A stretch of DNA of 64,000 bases from contig JAGMWG010000017.1 in assembly GCA_020744225.1 (NCBI GenBank), forward strand, positions 868,001 to 932,000, given 5' to 3'. Below are positions 57,096 to 64,000 of the stretch, in pieces. Positions within the stretch are counted from its first letter, which is position 1. Each line of letters begins with the position of its first letter. The notes beneath the pieces were generated by a model, which was not told where the DNA came from, did no database searches, and saw nothing but the letters and a program-made list of their open reading frames with translations. This stretch comes from Paraphoma chrysanthemicola (Eukaryota; Ascomycota; Dothideomycetes; Pleosporales; Phaeosphaeriaceae). The translations under genes were made by a program, and so were the position numbers.

Positions 57096-58043
57096 ATGGC
57101 CCACCCCGGCATCCTCCATAAATACTCCAAAAAACTCGTCGCCTTCGAACACGCCTCCTCCTCCACACCCTCCTCCCCACAACACACACTCCTCTGGATT
57201 GGCGGCCTAGGCGACGGTCTCCTCACAGTCGAATACCCAGCCACCATCGCCGCATCTCTCCCACGCACCTGGGTCCTCGCCGAAGTCGTCCTACGCTCAT
57301 CCTACAACGGCTGGGCGACCGGTCGTCTATCCCGCGACGCGCGCGAATTGGGGGAATGCGTAGCATACTTCCGCGCCCTGCGGCCCGGGGGCAAAGTCGT
57401 GCTCATGGGCCATTCAACGGGGTGTCAAGATATCATGGAATACCTCGTCGGTCCCGGCGCAGAGTCGCGACCTGGGTTGGATGGCGTGGTGTTGCAGGGT
57501 GGCGTGAGTGATCGCGAGGCGTGGGATGATATGCTCCAGACCGCTGAGGAGAAGGGCAAATTCGCTGAAGTTGTGGATACAGCGAAACGCATGATTGATG
57601 CGGGTGATGATAAGGGTATTGTTAATGTGTCGGGGAATATTGTGGCTGAGGGACTGGGTGCGCAGATTAGTGCGTATCGTACGTATTCGTTGCTGGCGAG
57701 GGGTGGAGATGATGATTATTTCAGCGCGGATTTGAGTGATGAGGTGTTTATGGGGACGTTTGGAAGAATCCCGAAGAGTACGAAGGTTGCATTTATGTTG
57801 GGGGAGTTGGATCCGTATGTTCCGAAGAGGATTGACAAGGCTGCGTTGTTGGAGCGCTGGAGCAGGATTGTGAGGGAGGGAGGTGGTGTGGTGGATAGTA
57901 AGAATGGCGGAGTTGTGCCGGGGGCGCATCATAATTTGAATGGGGATCCGGAAGAGGTGGTGGCGGATTTGGTGAAGAGGGTTGTGGGGTTTGTGGAGGG
58001 GGTGGAGAAGAGTGAAGAGGGTGTTGCTGGATCACGGTTGTGA
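57096..58043 (+). CDS. DUF1749 alpha/beta-hydrolase (UPF0613, SidJ-like)
   Basis: Intronless, 315 residues from ATG 57096 (context ACACCATGGCC); an earlier in-frame extension starts at a non-ATG codon and is not used. Alpha/beta-hydrolase marks: an early strand LLWIGGLGDGL, a nucleophile elbow VVLMGHSTGCQD with Ser in GHSTG near residue 108, an acid in MLGELDPYVP near 235, and a histidine in VPGAHHNLNGDPEE near 285. This matches DUF1749 proteins, which include Aspergillus SidJ, linked to hydrolysis of fusarinine-type siderophores. No siderophore genes are next to it, so that role is only a possibility. The first half is C-rich in codon third positions and the second half strongly G/T-rich. 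Confidence 0.87.
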   Translation: MAHPGILHKYSKKLVAFEHASSSTPSSPQHTLLWIGGLGDGLLTVEYPATIAASLPRTWVLAEVVLRSSYNGWATGRLSRDARELGECVAYFRALRPGGKVVLMGHSTGCQDIMEYLVGPGAESRPGLDGVVLQGGVSDREAWDDMLQTAEEKGKFAEVVDTAKRMIDAGDDKGIVNVSGNIVAEGLGAQISAYRTYSLLARGGDDDYFSADLSDEVFMGTFGRIPKSTKVAFMLGELDPYVPKRIDKAALLERWSRIVREGGGVVDSKNGGVVPGAHHNLNGDPEEVVADLVKRVVGFVEGVEKSEEGVAGSRL

Positions 58044-58692
58044 AGTTTTGTTCTGGACGGACTTTTGCATCAAATTGCTTTTGGATGGAATGCTCACGTT
58101 GGACGACTGGACAGGTCGAAAGGAGATCTCAAAGGACGACACCACGGATATGCAGGAATCCTGGACGTGCTCGACTGGTCCTTCCCTACGCATCCCATGT
58201 GCGGGTAAATTCAATGAATCCCCCTTCCGCCGAGATGTGGTTTGGATCTGCCTCAGGAAGCGTCAAACGCCCCTCCGAAGAGGCAGAAGGAGATTCATTG
58301 CAGCAAACGGGGTGGCTTCAAAACCAACAAGGCAGCACAAGTCGCGGAAGTCTTGCGCGGAAAAGCTGCCAGAGACGGGCCTGGCAGTGAAGGAGCGAAG
58401 GATTTCGAGGACATAGCCACAGCGGGTGATGGAGGGTGGGAGGTCGTTTGATCAGGAGGGTGGCTGTTGGTTTGATATGCGAAGATAAACGCTGGAGCGA
58501 CTGGATGTCACGACGCCGTTCTTATTGAAAGGGACGTGTATAACCAGATCAAACTCACTGTTTGTATATGTATTAGTACCACCATATCGCGCACTCCATA
58601 TTGTTAATACATACAATAACGACGTGTTCCAACCAAGACAAAACCACAGTCCAAAAACACCATTTCAGAAACATCTGATCCAGAATTTCACC
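58044..58692. other. Intergenic
   Basis: About 650 nt. Overlapping open frames on the plus strand (58040-58451) have no motif or convincing start. Probably the 3' UTR of the hydrolase gene plus the promoter of the next. Confidence 0.5.
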
Positions 58693-59064
58693 ATGGCTCA
58701 ACAACCCCAGATGTCCATCGACGCCGTCTATTCAGCAGAGGAACCAGTATCAAAACTATCCAGATTCATCGATACATTGCAATGCACCGCATTCCCTCGA
58801 CCACGTAAGCCATTTCGCAGACAAGCAGCCGCACCTGAGCATCAAAACAGCAACACGATCCCTACAAGTCCCCAAGCGGCAGCTGATCCCAAGGCATCAG
58901 ATTCGGCACCGAAGACACCAAGCGGTGCAAAGTGTTCAAATAAGTCGAAGAAGTCGAAGAAATTGACCCACCCAGGCAGGTTCCTGATATGGCGTGATTA
59001 TCGGCAGGCGTGGATGTTTATGAGTGAAGAGGAGCAAAGGCACAAACGTTGGGATGGGTGGTAG
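58693..59064 (+). CDS. Small basic orphan protein
   Basis: Intronless frame of 123 residues from ATG 58693 in good context (TTCACCATGGCT). Not recognised. The N-terminal part reads MSIDAVYSAEEPVSKLSRFI. A disordered Ser/Pro/Ala region follows, then a lysine-rich patch (NKSKKSKKLTHP), and a compact C-terminus RFLIWRDYRQAWMFMSEEEQ, rich in Trp/Tyr/Phe and likely the ordered, functional part. No signal peptide. The transcript would sit between the hydrolase and another orphan on the same strand. Confidence 0.6.
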   Translation: MAQQPQMSIDAVYSAEEPVSKLSRFIDTLQCTAFPRPRKPFRRQAAAPEHQNSNTIPTSPQAAADPKASDSAPKTPSGAKCSNKSKKSKKLTHPGRFLIWRDYRQAWMFMSEEEQRHKRWDGW

Positions 59065-59593
59065 GGGCATGGATGGGAGAAGGGATGCGGATTAGACCTT
59101 GGGTGGATGTCAGATTGAGTTGTTGAGATGGAATGTTGTGATGTAGTCTTGTTGGGGGAGTTGTATGAATCAGGATGAGAAGTTTAGAAATGTATGCTCT
59201 TTGATGAGGTTTTGTACAATCTGATTAGGGTGTGTGACCATGAGATTTTAGGAGATGTGAAGTGCGGTCTCGAGATGCAAGTGACATATGGGTGAAATGG
59301 GACATGTTCAATTGAGAAAGTGCATGGGGCCTTGAATGTAAAGTGAAGATGAGTATAAATGTGAATGGAAGCACTCGACAATTCGTGAAGGCGTTGTTCA
59401 TTGATGCATAATATCGCCATTAACGCATCACTTTTAATCGAAGATTCACAGCTTCAGAACCTGTTGACGAGTATAATTACTGCGCTCGACGTACTGGAAT
59501 TCTTGACTCGACAAGTCTCGCGCTATTCATTCGAACTGTTAGCCTACTTACTATCAAGTGTACATCTATAATTACGTTCTTACCAACTGCACC
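59065..59593. other. Intergenic between two small orphan genes
   Basis: About 530 nt, AT-richer than the flanks, with long G/T-rich 3' sequence. No feature recognised. Confidence 0.55.
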
Positions 59594-60304
59594 ATGTCTT
59601 CCAACCTCCAGCCCACAGCACAACCCTTCTCGCAGTTGAAAGCCACTCCGCCAAGTGGACCGAGACAGCAAGTGCTGTCAAAGAAAGCGATAACAACAAC
59701 ATCTTCCCAGTTTCAAGGTTAACTATTAGTGTAAGAAGACTATACCGAAGCTAATGAGCCAGCAGATAGACAGCACGATCCGGCTCCGAAGCAACATACG
59801 GCACGCAGGACCAGGAGATCCGACAATAGGAAAAGACCCAGGCATAGGAGTCACAAAGGAGGCCAGGGCGAGGATGATGGAGTGAACAATCTGCAGTCAG
59901 ATCAGGCACCGTATGTGCCGACGAGGAATGCGCTTGGTCAATCTGGGTTCACACAGACTGCGCCGATGGTTCAACACGCGTTTATGTTCCCGCCTCGGGA
60001 TGTCAATCCAACCTCATCCTCCAATACAGGGGCTGGGGCTCGGCCAAGTGGTACTCAGCAGTTCACTCTGTCGCCTAATAATGCGATGGGCACGTCAAAT
60101 AACTCTGATCTCCGTGCTCCAAGCAGTTCAACTTCCAGTCGTCGGCGCGAAACTGAGGTATCTATTTATGGACCTTCATGCTGGAATTCACCTGCGTCCC
60201 AAAAAGTGACGCCGCCGAGGTTCAAGCAAGATGAGGACAGTTGGCGTAGGGCGCCAATGTCAGGGTGGAGGAAACCCAAAGGGAGTCGTGGAGGAATTTG
60301 GTAA
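59594..60304 (+). CDS. Small basic, disordered orphan protein
   Basis: Two exons, 59594-59717 and 59766-60304, with a 48-nt intron (GTTAAC...CTAAT...CAGCAG); 220 residues. Not recognised. The N-terminus is Gln/Ser/Pro-rich. A strongly basic stretch spans the region after the junction (HTARRTRRSDNRKRPRHRSH), like an RNA-binding or nuclear-targeting segment. The rest is Asn/Ser-rich and ends RRAPMSGWRKPKGSRGGIW. The unusual GTTAAC donor lowers certainty about the splice, but both exons are open and join in frame. Confidence 0.55.
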
Positions 60305-60425
60305 GGTTATAGCGTATTTGTCGTAGAGATGGAGAGAAACAAAAGATGGAGCACATGTACCCTAGAGCATGAGGAAGACGCGCACCAAATGAAGATCCTA
60401 TAGCGGTCATGAGATGGGCATCAAA

Positions 60426-61347
60426 TCAATCCCAAAAGCATACAATTCGCGCTTCAATGCTTTCCCTCGGTTCCTCGCCCTCAGTCCCCTCCACCCTGAA
60501 CGCCGTGTGCCCACATCTCCACCCAGGCTCATCTCTCTTCGAATCCAACCCCTTAAACACAACCAATTCATCCGGTTGCATCTCACTCATATACCACCAT
60601 TCATGCTTTTGCTCCGCTGCCTCATGACTCAAAACATAATTCGCGCTCTTAATCCCCGTGCGACTAAACTCTCTCAACCTCACCTGATAATCCTCATCCG
60701 GGACGGTCGTCGAGTCGCACACAGCCAGCGGGTCTTTCGTCACGATTTTAAGCGGCCGCCATGCGCCGAGGAAACAGTAACGCGAAGAAGTGGAGAAAAG
60801 CTGAGCGATTTGAGGCGGAAATTTGAGTTCTTGCAAAGTGCCGGCGATGGCGGATGGGTCGCCGGCGTAGTCGACGTGCGGGTGGCCGGAGGGGATGTCC
60901 TGCCAGCGGCCGTGGGCGTCTTGGATGCCTTTTTGGTTAGGCGAAGAGTGTGCGCGGATAACGTGGTTGAAGACATGAGCGGTTGATGCACCGGTTCTGA
61001 ACAACAATATTAGTTTTGCGAGGTAGGGCGTGTTAGGTGATGTACAAATCTTTTGCGATGGCTTCCAGTTCGGGATAATATTTGCACTTTATGGTATCCT
61101 CGTCCGAGTCGCGGGTGACTCTTTGCTTTGAAGGGAGGTGTACGTATTGGAAACCATGGGTATCGAGGTTAAAAGTTTTGTCGGTCGTGCGAACATCGCG
61201 GATTACCATGGAACGTGTGTATTCATCGCGGTCACCTAGGTATCGCGTCTTCCATGCTGATTTGGGGATTGGTGTGCCCGAGGCTGGGAAGTAGTTGATG
61301 TCGGCGGTGACATCTCCGCTGTGCGAATCGCGTCGGGATTGGTTCAT
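60426..61347 (-). CDS. CmcJ/AsaB-like hydroxylase-desaturase family oxidoreductase
   Basis: Two exons, 61347-61046 and 60996-60426, with a 49-nt intron (GTACAT...GTTCAG); 290 residues, the usual size. The family is named after bacterial CmcJ (cephamycin methoxylation) and fungal AsaB/NvfI-like enzymes, often found in secondary-metabolite clusters. Family features: DVNYFP-like start (ADINYFPASG), a THGFQYVHLPS segment, NQKGIQDAHGRWQ followed by HPHVDYAGDPSA (putative His/Asp metal ligands), and further on YCFLGAWRPLKIVTKDPLAVCD. The late block HEWWYMSEMQPDELVVFKGLDS and the C-terminal GWRCGHTAFR are also typical. The substrate cannot be deduced. No PKS, NRPS or terpene synthase is visible within the window, so it may be a solitary accessory enzyme. 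Confidence 0.88.
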
Positions 61348-61666
61348 GTCAGTATTTCGAACGTACCTTAGTAGAGAAGTTGCCTAAAATCCAATTCTTG
61401 AAGTTATGTCTGTTTTTACAAGTGTGCAGCTTTTGGTTGTGCATCGTTGCGGATCCGCGGAGAGGGTAATAAGGAGGGGTAGATGCCATTTCATAAGCTC
61501 GTGTCTGCATTTGCAACTTCACCTCCCAATGGCAAATAGAGTGCTTGATGCTTTGATGCTCATATCTACAAACACAACGTGGCTGGCAACATGGAAGCAG
61601 TTCACGATCCTAAGATCAATCACGCTCTTCGAATAAAAGCGCCTCAACCACGATGATTTTCCACAA
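61348..61666. other. Short intergenic region
   Basis: About 320 nt between two genes on the minus strand; holds the promoter of the oxidoreductase gene and the 3' side of the gene upstream. Nothing else seen. Confidence 0.55.
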
Positions 61667-62653
61667 TTATGCTGGAGAACGAAAATAGTACCGATGATGC
61701 TCCGGATACTTGTCGTTCAACTCCCGCTTGAGCTCAGCCAGACAATCATCTTTCCGAAATTGTTCAATATCCGGCCAGCCATATTTACGATAAATCGCTT
61801 GCATGGATCCCACAAAGCCTTCTGGAATAGGCTCGTCGAAGCCAGTCATGTCGGTCCAGACATCGACTACGTCATAACTATTCTTAGGAATGAAGTTCAG
61901 TAGTCGAAATTGGTTCTTGAGCATTTCGAAAAAATGGCGCATCGGCCAACAAGGTCCCCACTGAATCTCATCTTCGCATTTGTCGTCGTCGTCGCCTTCA
62001 TCATCGTCATCATCATCACTATCTTCTTCCTCCTCCTCTTCTTCTCCCTTGTCACCTTCATCCTCCTCATACTCGTCTTCGTGACAATTGGACTCGGCTA
62101 CTCTGTTATCGTTCTCTTCCAACGGTTCGCCTTCCAGCGAATGAACTAGGTAAGAAGACTGAGGTGATGCAGTCTCTTGGACCTTGACGGGGCAATGCAT
62201 CCAGTAGATTAGTCCGGTCTTTGTGTCTGATAAGATCACGTCCGGGTCTACATTGCCCATCAGCAATCCGCCATGGACAAGACCAATACAGTGCGAAGGA
62301 ATTTTCCCATCAAATTGATCTTCAACCCCTTCGGACATCAATAGTTCACCCTCCGCATCTGATTTTCCAGTCTTTATTCTCCTCATGACGTACGGCCAGT
62401 CGATGAACCTAGCGCCGGGTGTACCATCGGGACGATTCGACTTTGGTCTCTTGGCAATGTAAGGCAGGTGCCGAAGCAAATCTATGACTTCTTTAGTTTT
62501 ACCGAGATCTTTTGTCGCATCGGAATTGATATCTGGCCAGCCATCTTGCGGAGGTTCGACAACGAATGAAGGATCCATAAATGTGTTCGCGAGGAAGTCG
62601 TAATACTCTCGAATTGCGGCTACGCACTCGTCTCGAGAATAGACTGGATCCAT
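61667..62653 (-). CDS. Uncharacterised fungal protein with acidic spacer
   Basis: Intronless frame of 328 residues. The opening (CVAAIREYYDFLANTFMDPS, then PPQDGWPDI and VIDLLRHLPYI) resembles a widespread uncharacterised fungal family in which DGWP-I and the LLRHLPY block recur; I know of no assigned function. The central part (PGARFIDWPYVMRRI, SHCIGLVHGG) looks folded. A spacer of about 40 residues is almost all Asp/Glu (EEEEEEEDSDDDDDDEGDDD). The C-terminal part (WPMRHFFEMLKNQFRLLNFI, YGWPDIEQFRKDDCLAELKR) is helical and repeats the GWPDI motif seen near the N-terminus. Some members of this group are loosely compared with SMI1/KNR4 proteins, but I do not see enough to claim it. Confidence 0.72.
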   Translation of the reverse strand: MDPVYSRDECVAAIREYYDFLANTFMDPSFVVEPPQDGWPDINSDATKDLGKTKEVIDLLRHLPYIAKRPKSNRPDGTPGARFIDWPYVMRRIKTGKSDAEGELLMSEGVEDQFDGKIPSHCIGLVHGGLLMGNVDPDVILSDTKTGLIYWMHCPVKVQETASPQSSYLVHSLEGEPLEENDNRVAESNCHEDEYEEDEGDKGEEEEEEEDSDDDDDDEGDDDDKCEDEIQWGPCWPMRHFFEMLKNQFRLLNFIPKNSYDVVDVWTDMTGFDEPIPEGFVGSMQAIYRKYGWPDIEQFRKDDCLAELKRELNDKYPEHHRYYFRSPA

Positions 62654-63456
62654 GCTGGATGATGAGTTCCGAGGTCAACACAGGCACATTTGAGGGCGAC
62701 CAGCTTGGGTGTATAAGATTCTTATGATATGATTGCGGCTCGACATAGTGCAAGCCTATGCATAAAGGCATGCAGGAATGATATTCAAGCCCATGTTGTA
62801 TGGCATGCACATGATTACCAGAAGATTTTGTGGTGACCCATGGCACTTACATGTACCTTGATGATTCTTAGTAATGCCTTCCACTTACCACAGGCTACCG
62901 GGCGAAAAACCGTGGAGTACAGTAAATTCGTAATCAGGGGTAGGGTGGGCATTGATGCTACTGTCTATGGGACATGAAGCTAGGCAAATTGAGCATAGTA
63001 AAATGTATTTGACTGTGCCGCAATCTATGTGCTTCGTCGTGACTCTTGTTAAGTGGGACCTTCGAGGTAAGAATAAAGCTTGACACACTCGGGAGCGACA
63101 TATGGCCCGCGTCTTCACTAGCCAGCACCTTGGCACTTGGCATGACCCCTATGGCTGCACGAAGGAGGGAACAATGATTCGCCCATCTGAACAATGGGAC
63201 GAGCCGCGGAGACTAACTAGCAAACCTACCGAGGAATTGAAAACCTGGTCGTTTACTAATTCCGGAACCTGGCCAAACTCAAGACATAGTCTCCACCGGC
63301 CCCTGCAAGGGTAGGTCTGAATTGAAGGTCCACAACTGCAGCCTCCTCTGCCTTCTTACTCCCTCTCTTTTCGCGCGGGCACTATCACGTTTGGCACAAA
63401 CACAACATCAAGCACCGGCAGATACCACGATATCACCCCGTCCGCCCTTTTCCCAG
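62654..63456. other. Intergenic
   Basis: About 800 nt without a supported gene. Promoter of the acidic-spacer protein gene and 3' region of the GPI-protein gene, which lies to the right on the same strand. Confidence 0.55.
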
Positions 63457-64000
63457 CTAGAGCATTAACATGGCAGCAATTGCCAGTACAGCGCTGACAG
63501 CATCTATCCTAACCAAAGATGAAGCACTACCTGTGGCCGGTGCGGAAGCGGAAGCGGAAGCCGCAGCGGCTTGAGCATTTGCTGCCGGATTTTCCTCACC
63601 TCCACAATTCGCAAGAGCGGAGGTCGCGTTTAACCATATTTCGCCACCAGGAATGCCCATCTTTGCGCTTTCCCATGTGTTGGGGCATTCATCTTGGAGA
63701 TCAGGTAGCATAGAGCTGTGAGCAGCCCACCATGATGAGGCTACGCTGGTGTAGGAGCGAAACTCAGCCAGACCTGAACTTGGGATAGCTGTAGAGATTC
63801 TGTTAAGCAGCGTACAGTCAGTGCCTAACATGGAAGCATAACTACATCTCTATGAGATAGAGCAGAACGTAACGAAGCGAAAAGCTCATACGTACTATAA
63901 CAAGTTAGTAGGGTTCAGTCCGAGGTTTATCACATTACTCTTACCGCACACCAGCTGGCTCTTGCCATCGATTTGCAGGCAGGGAACTCTGTAAAGGGCT
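63457..64000 (-). CDS. GPI-anchored cell-surface protein, C-terminal part (partial)
   Basis: Last exon 63824-63457, preceded by a 120-nt intron (63825-63944; donor GTAAGA, acceptor TTAG) and an upstream coding segment that runs off the right edge (LQIDGKSQLVCG). The joined frame reads VCGTDCTLLNRISTAIPSSG. A conserved-looking domain follows (SYTSVASSWWAAHSSMLPD, ECPNTWES, WLNATSALANC), of the type found in small cysteine-containing surface proteins of plant-associated fungi. The end is Ala/Ser-rich (AAAASASASAPATGSA), then a hydrophobic tail VSAVLAIAAMLML with no basic residues after it: a classical GPI-attachment signal. The N-terminus and signal peptide are outside the window. Family name uncertain. 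Confidence 0.72.

Overview
The window is nuclear DNA of a filamentous ascomycete (Pezizomycotina). Genes are intron-poor, with short GT-AG introns of about 45-140 nt carrying CTAAC/CTAAT branch sites. Several genes belong to families typical of moulds: a fungal SREBP with its C-terminal DUF2014-type region, an NsdD-type GATA factor, a C6 zinc-cluster factor, a rhamnogalacturonan acetylesterase and a GPI-anchored surface protein. A Dothideomycete is my best guess from the general look of the proteins, at low confidence. All exon boundaries below were read by eye from splice signals and frame continuity.

Layout. 1-2881 (-): SREBP, cut by the window edge. 5906-6824 (+): DUF924 protein. 6825-14949: about 8 kb with no gene I can support. 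14950-16521 (+): NsdD GATA factor. 18813-21107 (+): glutamate-cysteine ligase. 21187-25473 (-): a fast-evolving lysine-rich protein with an internal repeat and a damaged C-terminal extension. 25920-28140: an array of about 13 degenerate tandem units of roughly 155-167 bp, packed with AACAAT/ATTGTT sites. 28251-28559 (-): small secreted-like protein. 31933-33558 (+): conserved low-complexity fungal protein. 34471-35412 (+): Bud32 kinase. 36287-37282 (-): rhamnogalacturonan acetylesterase. 39552-41549 (-) and 41871-42283 (+): a divergent Ybp/glomulin-family and LSm3 pair. 43463-45477 (-): B-type cyclin. 48394-50510 (+): C6 factor with an N-terminal beta-grasp-like region. 51679-53742 (+): transglutaminase-like protein. 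54121-56641 (+): Edc3. 57096-58043 (+): DUF1749 hydrolase. 58693-59064 and 59594-60304 (+): small orphans. 60426-61347 (-): CmcJ/AsaB-like oxidoreductase. 61667-62653 (-): uncharacterised fungal family. 63457-64000 (-): GPI-anchored protein, cut by the right edge.

Most of the window is housekeeping: sterol/oxygen sensing, glutathione synthesis, cell cycle, mRNA splicing and decapping, tRNA t6A synthesis. These genes are unlinked in function and do not form a pathway cluster. The accessory parts are the 21-29 kb block (broken repetitive gene, tandem array, small secreted ORF) and the 57-64 kb block (hydrolase, orphans, oxidoreductase, surface protein).

The most unusual object is the tandem array at 25.9-28.1 kb. 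It is non-coding, has a nucleosome-like period and is very rich in one hexamer that resembles an HMG-box binding core. I know of no named element that it matches.
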